Shown: positions 9,246 through 22,081 of the stretch, in pieces
Position numbering within the stretch: position 1 is the first letter of the stretch
How the letters are laid out: the number at the start of each line of letters is the position of its first letter
DNA from: Whalleya microplaca
Taxonomy: Eukaryota; Ascomycota; Sordariomycetes; Xylariales; Xylariaceae
Reading direction: 5' to 3'
Length of the DNA: 64,000 nt
Assembly (NCBI GenBank): GCA_022497155.1
Contig: MU385740.1
Coordinates: forward strand, 310,001-374,000
Position numbers and translations under genes: made by a program
Notes under the pieces: generated by a model
What the model was told of the DNA's origin: nothing
Databases searched by the model: none
The model's input: the letters and a program-made list of their open reading frames with translations, nothing else

Positions 9246-12200
9246 GCATGAGCACGTGTTCTACGTATAATATAGAGAGCCACCATCACCATCGTCATTT
9301 TAGGTAGAGCCCATCATCATGGTCGTTATAGGCAGAGCGATCCTCATCATTATAGCCTAGCTAGGTACAGGCAGCGAAAAAAAAAAAAATAGCAATAGCT
9401 TTTTATATACTACGCATACTATGTATAACGGGCCCCGAGCGGTCAGTTACGTAGTTACATTTATTAGCAACAGTTCACGAGACCCTTGCCCCATGACTGT
9501 GTCCCCGGATTTGGAAATCGATAGCTTGGGTTTTTCTACCACGGATCGCACGACGATGGAAGCGCGCTGGGCTGGGCCGGGCTGGGCTTCGTCCATTTCT
9601 GGGCTGCAAATCGCAAAGCAGCAACATACGTTATATGTTAGCTACGACCCGGCTACCCGTCGGTCGGGTGATCGCGCACGAGCAGATCTTGGTTGGTTGG
9701 TTGGTGTTCAGTGATCTTATTGCATCGCTAGCTCACACGTATATACCTAGATAGGTACTTAGGTATGTAGGCGGGTCAAGTATGGATGTAATGCACATAC
9801 GGAATACATACATAGCCGACATAAACGCTGGGTAGGGGTTTTGACAAATATTTACAGGACACCTACATACATATACAATACCTTAGATGTATGTATGTAT
9901 GGATATATGTATGGTGGTATGTATGTACTACTATGTGCGTATGAGTGGCTGCATGCATGGTGCAAGAATCTGATGGCTCCGGATGGACGCGTTAACTATA
10001 AATGGATTGATGAGAGGCAGCGAGTGGCTTATCAGAATCTCATTCCATTTTCCTGCTTTTGCTGACTTGCATTTGCGACAACACACGGACTGTTTTATAT
10101 GAAGGAAGCTCGCTTGTCATGAACGTAATTGGCCGTCGTCGTTGTCGTCGTCGTCGTCGAATCAGGCAATGCAGGTTTCAACGATGGGAGCGACTATTGG
10201 GAGTCGTTTTATTATTATTATTGAACGAGATAGATGGGGGCTTACTTGAATTAGCAGTGGATGGATGGAAGGATGCAATTTTACGCAGCAACGCCCGCTT
10301 GCCGCGTGCTGCGCGCTGCTTGTAATACATATATAAGTATGCACTATATAATAAGATGGATCCAATTTTAGTTTGTTTCTTACTTTATATAGCAGTGCGC
10401 GTGAACAGCCCAGGTAGGATTTCGTACTACGTAGTAATAAGTAGAGATCATCTTCGCGTGTAAACAAATTGCGGCCTCCGGCGATTGGTTTGACTGTAAT
10501 TAATGAACACCCATAGAACGATATGAGAAAGTGAAGCGTTAACTAGTCTATCGGGAACCCTCGGGGACTTACGGCCTTGTCGGATATATCGGCTATAACA
10601 GTATACATACACTACGAGATCCAGATGAAGGAATATGTACCTAGGTAAGAATATATATAAAAGAAACGTTTACAGTTTACATCGACATAGCAACGAGGAG
10701 ACGAACCCCAAGTTTGGATCCTGCTGGAGTCTGTCGTCAGTTGTTGTGCGACGTTAGCCTGTTCCAGTTGAGTTCGTCGACGCCACTCCGACACGTACAC
10801 ATCCTCGAGAGTTGGGGACAGATGGAATCTTTTCGTTTTTTGAAACTATAACAAGGATGAGGCAAGTTTTGGTCTGGGGGTGTTAGAGTTCTTGGCGACT
10901 TTGGTGGAGTTGACGGCGGCGGCCACTAACAACACCACTAACAATATGTACGTATTATGTATAGCCATAGAGCGGTCAGGGTCATCACTTCGAGCCCGCA
11001 TTTTGTAGGTGTTCCCACCTGATCAAAGTGGCCAGTGTGTCTGTGTTCGAGTGTGTGGAGTAGTATGTAGTGAGTGGTGAGGCTCACTTCCGCAGATTTA
11101 AGCACCCTAGCTATATGTAGCAGCATCATCATCATGGCCTCGACTGACTTGGTTGATGACCTAGGTAATGACCATGCCGCGGAGGTCCAGGTACTTTGTG
11201 TGCGATCGAGTCAGTCGACCTACGACTTACATCAATACCGTTGTACTAATAGGTAGTATTGAACTCTGAAAAGTGTCAAATTGAGGCTGACATGGAGAGC
11301 ACGCAGTAATGCTCGGTGTACGGTTTAGGTCTACTTATATACCGATCAGTGAACGAGCGCATGATTAATACCGGCCAATAGGCTACTTGTTTACATCTCG
11401 GTGTTCAAGTGTGAAGTTGGGGGCATGGGCGCAAGTGGCCTCGGAAGTCTTCCAACGAAAATCTGAATCAACCCCACTGATCACATCGTCGTCAGGATTG
11501 GTTATGTACATACAAGGGCCTATCCGCTGTGGCCATAGCACGTACCACTCTTTCATCGCCCATCGCCCATCACCCACCACCGATGCCGCCAACGCCCTCT
11601 CCCCCTCCCTGCTCCCCTCCCTACTCCCCTCCCCCAAAATGCTCCCAATACCACATCCATGGCACCATGCTGCCGTAGGTATGCCACCAGTGACCACAGC
11701 TACATGTATGTACCATCATACATACTATACATACTACCTATACATACTACCTATACATACTACCTATACATACGTAGATACTATACATAGTCGAAGTAGC
11801 TAGCTAAGGTACCTAGGTAAGGTTGTATAGTGGCTAGGGTACATGTATTCGCTAGACATAGTCACTGCATGTGTGCACCATCCCGCTCCCGTCTACCACC
11901 ACCACCACCTTTAGTAGGTAAGGTAGGCTTGAAATCTGCCTGTGTGTCTGTCTGTCTGTCTGTCTGTCTATGTTCCCCGACGCCGTGTGCTGTAGTGTAC
12001 TTTTGTCTCATCTTTTTAGTTATCTTTTTTAGTCGCCTTTTCAGCAACTTACATAGTAACTTACTTAGCAATTCGAGCCCACCAACAAAGCCTCAACTTG
12101 CCTCATCCCGCCCATCTACATACCTGACTAACTGTATCTCCCCTCCAACTCTTATTGTTAGTCCCTCGAAACCGCGCATTGCTTGCTACCTGCTACCTTT

Positions 12201-12389
12201 GCTGGACGACGACTCGCCCCCTCATCCCTCTCCCTCGACCTAATAACTTGACAAGCTTGACAAACTTGGACAATACATACATACATACGCATGTGTTTCT
12301 CCAGCGAGAAATGACCCAGTCCTATCCTTTATTGATGGCGCCACCCTCTTGATTCGAGTTGCGAGAGGCCCGGTGTGCGAAGAGTGACA
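9246..12389. other. 3.1-kb intergenic region with microsatellites upstream of adenylate cyclase
   Basis: No gene was recognised. The stretch is rich in TACATACATAC and TACCTAGGTA motifs, with an A-run at 9379-9391, GTCGTC repeats at 10133-10158 and (GTCT)n at 11944-11968. Open frames here (for example 11387-11803 and 11830-12243) are low-complexity Ser/Pro/His/Tyr-rich. The pyrimidine-rich DNA at 11,580-12,300 probably contains the cyclase promoter and leader. Confidence 0.5.
11728..11774. repeat. 13-bp tandem repeat (ATACATACTACCT)n
   Basis: About three consecutive copies of a 13-bp unit lie in the upstream intergenic region of the adenylate cyclase gene. Confidence 0.8.
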
Positions 12390-15300
12390 ATGACGAGGGA
12401 TGACGGTCGCATCAGCTCCGTCGCGAGTTCAAGCAGTGGACGGTCCAATGTCACGGTGAAGCCGCCCGTCCCCAGTGTTCCCAGTCGCTCGGCTTCCGTC
12501 AACGCTTCCACCACGCGAGCTGCCCCGAGACCCATCAAGACCGGTGAAAATGGAAGGCTCAGGTATGTTCGAAAATGTCACGTTTGCCCGCTTAGGTGTA
12601 TCTGGACTATGGTTTATATACTATGGTTTATATACTATGGTCTGTGGTCTATGATCTATGATCTATGATCTAGGTGGTCGGTGCATCATCTTCCATCCGA
12701 AACTCCATGTGTGTCTGCTGTTAGGTAGTTGGGGCAGATCGCATTACGGAGTGTATAGGTCATGGATGCGAACTGTCAAGGCGTGTCAAGGCGTCTTGCC
12801 ACTACTCCTCCAGTCTGAAGTCTGAAGTCTGAAGTCTGAAGTCCGACTGTCAAGTCTGAAGAACTGTTTGTTGGCAGCTTCAAAAATCTATTACCTATTC
12901 CTCATACCCTTTTACCTGTCTCGTCTCGTCTCGTCTCGTCTCCCCTCGCCTTGTCTTATGAGTTGTTACTGTTTATATAGAGTTTCTTTAAACTGACGCC
13001 AGTCGGCGTTTCTGCGCCGTTGTATAGATCCTTCAAAGAAGAGTCCCTGCCATCGGCAGCCAGCCATCGTATCGCTTTATCGCCAACCTCCCCTGCCTCG
13101 AGCAGCCCGCTCCTCGATAGCCGTCGCATGAGTGATCTTACCAACTACCGACGTGACCTTGCCGTCCTCGAACCGTCCGGTGGCCGCCTCCCGCAAATCC
13201 AGCGAGACCCTCCGGCGAACAGTCCGAACTCGACCCAGAACATAGCGCCCTGGATGTCTCCCAACGGTGTTGCGAACGCTAATAATAATGCCTCGCCGAC
13301 CGCCTTTGCGACGAGCTTCTACAACGATTCGAGCGACAATGTGTCGACGGCGTCCCAATTATCGCCTGCTTTCCGAATAGGTGCCTCGCGACCTGCGCAG
13401 GCCTCCAGCAGCGACTCGCCGGATGCGGCTTATTTCAACGATGACAGGCGGCCGTCGGTGGCCAGTGTGACGACGGCTAGCAGCCAAGGCTCTAAAAACA
13501 GTGGTAGCAGAGGTGGGCTCAAGAAATTACAGGGGTTCTTCGGGGAAGATTACCCAGGTCGCGATGGATCCGACACGAGCTTGCCTCCACCACCCCAAAC
13601 CCAAGGGAAAGAACAGCGTTCATATTCGTTCAACCGGGCGCGTCGGGGCCGGAACGACTCGAACGCCACCGACCATACGAGAGACGTGTCGCCATCCTCC
13701 TCTCGCCCACGAACCCCGGTGCCCTCGAGTGACGTAGTGCCCTTCTTGTACCAGGAAGCTAATGATATTGCTAAATACGGAGAAGCACCAGTTCGCGATA
13801 TGCTCACTGGCCCGGACAAAGAGCGCTACGCGCAGGAAAATTTCGAAAAGCTGCCCCCGAAGACCTCGTCCTCTAACCGCTCCGGTCATGCCATCGTCCA
13901 TTTACCGAGCCATCATCATCACCGTCACCACCGGAGCAACGACGATCCTAACACGCTGCGGCCTGTAGCCAGTCTCGACGATACTGTTGGGAACGTGTAC
14001 AATACCAAGGAAAGGGGAGGGTCTGCCGTGACCATGCCGCGATCGCGCGCCCAGAGTCCGACGCCGAGCAGCAATAGCAATAATAGTAGGCTTGCATCTG
14101 TTGATGGCCAGACGTCGCCTGGAGCACACGGTAAACGCGGCCTCTTCGGTCGCTTACGACGGCACAAGCATAAAGACGACAATCAATCCAATCGTGTTCC
14201 AGGGACGCCTAGCTCTACCCGCTCGCTCGCACCATCGCTATCACGTCAAGATCTATCGTCGCGGGGGAACTCATCGCCCTACTACGATAAGCCCCTGCCC
14301 AGTATAGACCATGGCGATACTCCCATCCGTCCGACCAATTCTCGCCAGGCGACCTTCAACAACAAGTTCCCTTTCGCCAAGATAGGCCGTCCCCATAAGC
14401 TTTACGATGATCCCGACGAGCACATCGGCCCTACCGATAGGAACGACAATGGCAATGTGTTCCATCTCGACACCAACCTCAACGACATGGAAGGCATCCT
14501 CGCGCAACCGCTGCCGTTGACGCCTATGGAGCCTACGATGTTCCAAGTTGTGGAGCACGAAGTTGTCCCCGAGCCCGTGCAGGCTAAAGGAGGCGGGGCG
14601 TGGAATGCACCTGACAGCTGGGCTGTCCGTCGTAACGCCGAAGAGAGAGAAGCCCACGTACCCGAGGTCGACGATGTCGGAACACCACCCCGACCCGAAG
14701 AGAAGATGGCACCCCATTGCATACGGGTATTCCGATCAGATGGCACTTTTGTCACTGTCCAGATGCCCTTGAACTCAACGGTCACGGATGTTATGCAACA
14801 GGTCGTTAAGAAGACCTTTACTACTGAAGGCCTTGAGAATTACCACATCATCCTAAGAAAGCATGCCTTATCCCGAGTTTTAGCGGCCCCCGAAAGACCG
14901 CTCCTAATTCAGAAGCGATTATTACAACAGGTTGGATACGAGGAGAGAGACCGCCTAGAGGATATAGGCAGAGAGGACAACAGCTATCTATGCCGTTTTG
15001 TGTTCCTATCGGCAAGGGACAGCGACTACACCGCCGCCCCACACGATCTTGGACTCAGTGGTAGAGCTGCGAAGTTCAATCATGTCGACCTTACGGGACG
15101 AAATCTGATTACCATTCCCATCACGCTATACTCGAAGACGGCCGATATTATCTCTCTGAATCTCTCTCGAAACCTATCCCTCGATCTTCCACGAGACTTC
15201 GTGCAGGCGTGCCCTCAGCTGCGTGATATCAAATATGCCAACAATGAGGCGCGGAAACTTCCTATCAGCATTGGGAGAGCAGTCAAGCTGACATATCTGG

Positions 15301-18300
15301 ACGTGTCGAACAACCGTTTGGATGAGCTCGAACATGCCGACCTCAGCCGCTTAACCGGCTTGTTGAAGCTGAGCTTGGCCAACAACCGCTTGACCCATGT
15401 TCCTCAAGACTTTGGTGCATTCAGGGCGCTCCGCTCACTCAATCTGTCTTCGAACTTCCTGGACAAGTTTCCGGCATTTTTATGTAGGCTTGGTGGCCTT
15501 GTTGACATCGACGTCAGTTTCAACTCGATTGGTAGCCTGCCTGAGGAGATTGGAAAGTTGAGAAGCCTGGAGAAGTTTGTCATGACGAACAACCGTCTAG
15601 GAGGTTCGTTGCCGTCAACGTTCAGTCAATTGGTGAACCTCCGCGAGTTAGATCTGAAGTACAACGCGCTCACCGCGATCGATGTTATTTCGGAGCTTCC
15701 CAAGCTGGAGATCTTGTCTGCTGACCACAACATGGTCTCCCAATTCATTGGCAGTTTTGAACGAGTACGCAGTTTGAAACTGAATTCGAATCCCATCACC
15801 AAATTCGAAATCGTAGGACCTGTACCTACTTTGAAGATGCTCAATTTGTCTAGTGCTCAGCTTGCCAGCATCGACGGCTCGTTCAACAACATGATCAACC
15901 TAGAGAGGCTCGTGTTGGACCGCAACTATTTTGTATCGCTCCCCAACACCATTGGCAATCTGAGAAGGCTGGAGCATTTCAGCATAGCTCACAACTCGGT
16001 TGGAGAGCTACCTTCGGAGATAGGCTGTCTGAATGAATTGAAGGTACTGGACGTCAGAGGGAACAACATTAGGAAGTTGCCGATGGAACTATGGTGGGCG
16101 AACAGACTGGAAACGCTCAACGCCTCTTCAAATGTGCTCGACAATTTCCCAAAGCCTGCCTCTCGACCGCCTCAAGTACCCGGAGAATCGTCAGGCTCAA
16201 CTGCCGGCACCATTAGCAGACCGAGTGCTGGCCTGTTGTCTCACGCTTCTAGTTCCGAAGACCTTCTACCCGACGGATCGCGACGGCCTAGCCAAGCCTC
16301 TAGTACGCTACTCAGTGTTGGGCCTTCTCCAGTTCCGTCGGGTCCCGACCGCAAGAGTTCGGTCGTGTCAGTTTATGGAAAGGGTGGACGTAAGACGTCA
16401 GTCGTTTCCAGAAGCACGACGGCCAGCAGTGTCAACGTCAATGTCAACGGGAATATGACCCCCGCAGCGACAGCAACGTCGAGGAAGGACTCTGGGATTT
16501 CCAGCCGTCTGACGAATACCTTTGCCGGCTCCCTGAGGCATTTATACCTTGCAGACAATCAGCTCGACGACGATGTGTTCGAACAGATAACGCTCTTATC
16601 CGAATTGCGTACCCTGAATCTATCGTACAACGATCTCAGCGACATGCCACAGCGCTGTATCAAGAGCTGGCCTCAGCTTGTAGAGCTTTATTTGTCAGGC
16701 AATGATCTAACGAGCTTGCCAGTTGATGACCTGGAGGAGTATAGCTTGCTTCAGGTGCTTTACATCAACAACAACAAGTTCACCAACCTGCCGGCAGACA
16801 TCTCGCGGGCCAAGAAGCTGGCCGTTTTGGATTGCGGAAACAACTCGCTCAAATACAATATTGCAAACGTGCCATATGATTGGAACTGGAACTTGAATCC
16901 CAATTTGCGGTTTTTGAATTTGTCTGGAAACAAACGGTTGGAAATCAAGCAAACGAGTCCCGGCGCAGGGGCGCAGAATCGTGACCAGCAATATACTGAT
17001 TTCAGTAGTCTGGTGAACCTCCGTGTGCTCGGATTGATGGATGTCACCCTCACCCAGCCACGCATTCCGGATCAAAGCGAAGATCGCCGTGTCAGAACTT
17101 CAGGTTCATTAGCGGGACATCTACCATACGGCATGGCTGATACAATGGGTAGGAACGAGCACTTGTCAACAATTGATCTAGTCGTTCCAAGGTTCAACTC
17201 CTCGGATTCAGAGACGCTACTAGGCTTGTTTGACGGCCAGGCGCTGTCTAGTGGTGGCTCTAAGATCGCCAAGTACCTTCATGAGAATTTTGGGCACATT
17301 TTCACGATGGAACTGAAGGCCTTGAAAATACGCCAGCAAGAAGGGCCCACTGATGCGCTTAGGCGTGCCTTTCTCGCCCTCAATAAGGACCTCGTCACTG
17401 TAGCCATTGAGCATAGCGAGAAGAGACCGCTAGGATCGCATCGCGGTTCAGCAACTCAGGTAGTCCTAAGCAAGGAAGATCTCAATTCTGGAGGAGTCGC
17501 GACAGTTGCTTATCTCCAAGCCCAAGAGCTATACGTCGCCAACATTGGCGATGCACAAGCTATGCTTATCCAGTCCGACGGCACGCACAAGATCCTTACT
17601 CGGAAGCATGACCCCGCCGAGCCAAATGAGCGTCAACGAATACGAGATGCCGGTGGTTGGGTCTCTCGCCAGGGAAAGCTCAACGATCTGCTTGAAGTCT
17701 CTCGCGCTTTCGGCTATGTTGACTTGATGCCTGCTGTACAAGCAGCCCCCCACGTAACTCAGGTTTCCATCACCCCCCAGGATGAAACATTACTCATTGC
17801 AACAAAAGAATTATGGCAATATCTTACACCTGGCTTGATCGTTGATGTTACTCGGCCAGAACGAGGCGATCTGATGCGTGCTTCTCAGAAGCTCCGAGAC
17901 CTCGCCATGGCCTATGGTTCGACTAACAAGGTCATGATCATGATGATCAGTGTCGCTGATCTGAAGCGGCGCCAGGAGCGATCAGCTCGTCTGCATAGGG
18001 GGCAGAGCATGTCGCTGTATCCCTCCGGTGTACCGGACGAGTTCCAGTATCCGATCAAGCGAGGCAGGAAAGCCAAGGGCGAGGTCCAAGACTCTACGCT
18101 ACACAGGCTCGAGGCCGAGGTCCCTGCTCCCACCGATAAACCCTCTATCGTTTTCACCGACATCAAGAATTCTACCAACCTGTGGGAGATGTATCCGTCG
18201 GCCATGCGATCCGCCATCAAGCTCCACAACGAGGTTATGCGACGGCAACTTCGAAGAATCGGCGGATATGAAGTCAAGACTGAAGGCGATGCCTTTATGG

Positions 18301-19384
18301 TCTCCTTCCCTACCGCAACCGCAGCTCTGTTGTGGTGCTTCGCCGTTCAAACCCAACTGCTCGAGGTGCCTTGGCCTTCGGAAATACTCAACTCAGTCTC
18401 CTGCCAGGAAGTGTACGACAAGGATAACAACCTCATCTTCAGGGGCCTCTCCGTCAGAATGGGTATTCATTATGGTGAGCCAGTTGCCGAGATTGATCCT
18501 GTCACACGCCGCATGGACTATTTCGGTCCTATGGTGAACAAGGCGTCCCGTATCTCCTCGGTCGCCGACGGGGGTCAAATCACCGTCTCCGCCGATTTCA
18601 TCTCGGAGATCCAGCGCTGCCTTGAGACATACCAAGAGAATGAGCGAAATGGGTCTATGGGCTCCGATGATGCCTTCGATGACGACCAGACCTCGCTAGC
18701 GATCAGAAAGGAACTGAAGTCTCTCAGCTCCCAGGGTTTTGAAGTCAAAGAAATGGGCGAGAAGAAACTGAAGGGTTTGGAGAACCCTGAGTATATTTAC
18801 TCGCTCTATCCACACGTTCTTGCCGGCCGTATCGAGCATCACAACAGCCCTGTTACGACGACTGAGGATCCTGTGAAACCTGCCACACTCGAACCAGGCA
18901 GCGAACTCGGGTTCGATCCTGAGATAATCTGGTCTCTGTGGAAAGTTAGTCTACGCCTGGAGATGCTCTGCAGCTCCCTGGAAGAGATGTCCGGCAGGGG
19001 ATTGCAACCGCCTGAGACGGAACTCCTGGAACGTATGAAGCAGCGCGGCGGGGAGGTCACCGAGCGGTTTCTATTCAACTTCATGGAGCACCAAGTGAGC
19101 CGAATAGAGGTAAGTCAAGCCATTTTATATATACTAGGAATACATACATTCGACTTGCACCCTGCTAACGCAACTTACAGACGTGCGTGTCCACCCTCGC
19201 GATGCGACATATCGCCATGGGCGGCGGCGCGATCAATCAGCTGGAAGATCTGCGCACGCCGATGACGGTCGTGCTCGATAACCTCGCGGTCCAGCTCGCC
19301 GAGCTCGAGAAGTACAAGGCCAGGTACGGCGCCCTGGACACGGAATCCGAGGGCGGGGAGTTCAGCGACGCCGAGTTGGAATAG
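12390..19384 (+). CDS. CYR1: Adenylate cyclase, fungal class III Ras-responsive type
   Basis: It converts ATP to cAMP for protein kinase A signalling in growth, conidiation and pathogenic development (cr-1 in Neurospora, MAC1 in Magnaporthe). Exons 12390-12562, 13028-19109 and 19181-19384 join in frame to 2,152 residues. Residues 1 to about 610 are disordered and Ser/Pro-rich. A Ras-association-like domain lies near 618-725 (APHCIRVFRSDGTFVTVQMP). Leucine-rich repeats span roughly 745-1360, interrupted near 1100-1220 by a Ser-rich insert. A PP2C-like domain lies at about 1435-1700. The catalytic domain starts near 1770 with VFTDIKNSTNLWE, carrying the first metal Asp, and includes GGYEVKTEGDAFMVSF with the second. 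The C-terminal tail after the second intron is MRHIAMGGGAINQLEDLRTP. All domains appear intact. Intron 1 (465 nt) is long and repeat-rich. Confidence 0.96.
12640..12942. repeat. Cluster of short tandem repeats inside adenylate cyclase intron 1
   Basis: Intron 1 contains consecutive repeats of different units: TATGATC (about 12648-12672), AGTCTGA (about 12812-12842) and TCGTC (about 12919-12942). Just upstream, a TTTATATACTATGG unit is duplicated at 12612-12640. These probably expand and contract between strains. Confidence 0.75.
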
Positions 19385-19510
19385 GTGGAGCTTGCTTCAC
19401 CACGTTCAACGGCTCGCGTTCAAGCAACCCTTTTACCTCGCACCACTCAGTATGCATCACTCAGTACGCATCACTCAGTATACTATATCAACCTATATCC
19501 AAAGTTCTCC

Positions 19511-19545
19511 AGATTCATAGCACAGCGCGCTGTGCTATGAATCGT
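19511..19545. terminator. Perfect hairpin downstream of adenylate cyclase
   Basis: GATTCATAGCACAGC is followed closely by its reverse complement GCTGTGCTATGAATC, forming a stem of about 15 bp 130 bp past the stop codon. It could form a stem-loop in the 3' UTR. A mobile-element remnant or a chance palindrome is also possible. Confidence 0.4.
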
Positions 19546-20714
19546 TACCGCTCCTCATACTTTCGCTCTCCCATCCATTAATTCGACCCCAGGCTGGCAA
19601 CAACGTCCTGTTATATATAACTACTACCTACTTTTATAATGTGCTACGACGAAGAAACATTTCTTAACGACTTCTGGGAGGCGACGCGTTTACTTTCTCT
19701 TTTCTCTTCTTCATTTCTTTTTCTTTTATCATTACTCCGGGGAGTGGTGGGGATCAATCAGGCAACTGGGGGCGTTCCTTGCGAGCGAGCAAATATCATC
19801 GGGGTTAAAAGGGGAAAAAAAAGAAAGCGCCTCTCCCAACCCCCAACCAAACAGCAGCCCCTTGCCAGCAGTAGAACTGAGCCCTTCATCTCATCGTCGT
19901 CGAATAACCTACATACCTAGCTTTTCATCATCACTACCATCATCGTCACGTTTCATTTTGAATATTCAATATCGACTACCGGGTTGGATCCAACCAACCA
20001 ATCAGCTTCAACTCTTCGAACTCTCAAAACTCAAAAACTCACACTCGGTTGGTTTTTATACGGGGAGGGCATCGGGGTGTGTGTTTTTCTTACAAGGCAT
20101 AATTAAATACAACTCGTGTATCACAAACAGATGATACATTACTTTGCAAGCAGCAGCAAGCAAGCAGCAAGAAGCAAATCCAGGCGTTTAGGGTTGGGTT
20201 GGTGGGTGGGTGGGAGCAGAGTTTACTTTACAAGGGTTGCTAGGCCAGGCCAGGCGAGAAGAGGCGAGGAAGAAAGCGCTGCCTGCCTCGTTCCTTTTTT
20301 TTTTTTTTTTGATTTTGTTGCTGTTGATGCCCGGCTTGCTTGCCGAGTTTGGATAAGATGGGATAGGATAGGCTGCTAGGCTTACTGCCTGGCTAGCTGG
20401 CTCACAGACAGCCGAAATCCTGGTTGTTATGATAGCCCGAGCCTGCCTAGGTAGATAGGTAGATTACTTAGTTCGCAAGCAAAGCAGCCAAAGCAAAGCA
20501 AAGCAAAGCAAGCAGAACAAGCAAACTCACCCGGTGGGTGGGAGGAGAGAGAGCAACGGATGGATCGGATGGATTGTTGTGTATTAACTAAACTAACGAC
20601 TGCGGCGGCTTTGAAAAAATTCATCAATTACTTAAACTTAATTATCCAAATGTGTCCGTGGGTGTTTCTGTCTGTCTTAGGTGCTCGTGCTCGCGTGTTT
20701 GTGTTTGTGTTAAG

Positions 20715-20716
<2 letters not shown>

Positions 20717-20750
<34 letters not shown>
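20717..20750. repeat. (GT)17 microsatellite
   Basis: An uninterrupted GT dinucleotide run of 34 bp in intergenic DNA. Confidence 0.95.
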
Positions 20751-20751
<1 letters not shown>

Positions 20752-21306
20752 TTGGGGTGATGAACTGAGTGAGGGTTGAGGGAGGGAGCTTGAGGTTAGT
20801 TATGGTGGCTTGGGAGTCTGTAGAAGTGTGGTTTGTTGGTTTTGTAGTTGTCTTGGATGAGGTGTATGGTGTTGTGAGGCCTGGAGTCTTGTAGGGTGTA
20901 AGCTGCTCTGGTGAGTGTCTAAGTTTTTAATGTTTATAGGAGATAGAGGGCAGTATAGGATAACTACTATTAAGTAGGGAGTAGTACGCAAGGAATGAGT
21001 AACTGGTCAACTCGGCTACTGTATTATAGATAACCCCTCGCACTCACAACGAATGAGAGGGAATACAATGAATACGGGACATGGAGCGGCTTACTACTAA
21101 GTAGTGCGCAACGTACAGGCTCTCGAGTGATCCATCCTGTTTCCTCGGTCTACCAGTATCCCCCACCACTAACAAGTCTTACTCATGAGTAATTCGGTCG
21201 GACTCGTAGGACAATTAGAGACTTCTTGGCTGGGGCTAGGGGGTGGCATGTTTAGGTACACATATATGTATACATGGACGGGTGATACAAGATGAATTAC
21301 AACACA

Positions 21307-21325
21307 ATATATATATATATATATA
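21307..21325. repeat. (AT)n microsatellite
   Basis: An uninterrupted AT run of 19 bp in intergenic DNA. Confidence 0.9.
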
Positions 21326-21973
21326 CCTGGACCTAAGCCCCTTTCAGATGGAATATGGAGTGCTATGTGCACAGAGGGTAGCTGGTGTGTCTACATATTA
21401 TGTCTACATACCTTGCGTGAAAGGGGGAACGTACTACCTAGACGCTTTCGCAAAGGCGGGTATTAGATTATTTACATGTGAGCAGAGATGGTGACAAGAT
21501 ATCTATATTCGGGAACCTCAGCTTGCCCACGTAGAATTTAGTTGTGGGATAATATATCTGCAGCCTCCTATAGTAGTAGACCTGGCAGTTGTTCGGACTG
21601 GTGAAGGGGTTGATAGCATTATACCTGAAAGTTCGGGATGAAATACAGATACCTCTAGTAATCGATATCGTGACATTATTGTAAAGTTCGAATATATCAG
21701 CAGGTAAGAAGGATTTTCGAAGCCTCGAAGGAATAGCGACAGTCTTGAAACTAACTTGTTTACAGTCATCGGATCAGAAAGGCATCATGCGAAAACGGGT
21801 ATGCTAGGTCAGAGATAATAAAATACTGAACAGAAGGGCTACTAGATCAGACACCAGTCATTACTTAACACCGCAGCGATTAAAGAGGGAGCTACCATAA
21901 TTGGAAAAACATTCAAATTAAATATTTAAAAAAAAAAATCGAAACCCCGTTGTCGCTCGAACACAGCGCCGAC

Positions 21974-21979
21974 AAAAAA
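21974..21979 (-). terminator. Pol III T6 terminator of the tRNA-Gly-like gene
   Basis: Six A on the plus strand read as T6 on the tRNA strand, 13 bases past the 3' end of the predicted tRNA. Confidence 0.55.
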
Positions 21980-21992
21980 TTAATTCTCCTTT

Positions 21993-22081
21993 GCTACCAC
22001 CGGGACTTGCACCCGGGTTTCTCCCTGGACCCTTTTTTTGCAAATGGGAGGAGAGTAGGTTAACTTCTACCTTATGGCAGC
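21993..22081 (-). tRNA. Probable tRNA-Gly(CCC) with an 18-nt intron
   Basis: Read on the minus strand from 22081, a full cloverleaf can be drawn. GCTGCCA pairs with TGGTAGC (7 bp, one G-T) and AGGT with ACCT around an 8-nt D loop. CTCTC pairs with GGGAG (one wobble), and CCGGG with CCCGG around a 7-nt T loop. The anticodon loop reads C-T-CCC-A, giving anticodon CCC. An 18-nt intron sits after position 37, the canonical site, and contains GGG complementary to the anticodon, as usual for nuclear tRNA introns. A T6 run lies 13 bases downstream. The mature length would be 71 nt before CCA. Two features are unusual: the T loop is TGCAAGT instead of TTCAANT, and the D loop lacks G19. It may therefore be a diverged gene or a recent pseudogene. 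Confidence 0.58.

Larger units (their letters stand above)
19385..21992. other. 2.6-kb intergenic region downstream of adenylate cyclase
   Basis: No gene was recognised. The region includes the cyclase 3' flank, a TCACTCAGTA repeat (19444-19480), a near-perfect inverted repeat AGATTCATAGCACAGCGCGC...GTGCTATGAATC at 19511-19545, a T-run at 20296-20312, AAGCAAAGC repeats near 20475-20515, and (GT)n and (AT)n tracts. Open frames in it are low-complexity. Confidence 0.5.

Noticed and set aside
11387..12243. Two long plus-strand frames (138 and 137 codons) upstream of adenylate cyclase
   Set aside because: Composed of pyrimidine-rich and TACATAC-type repeats with no protein-like character; more likely promoter or leader.
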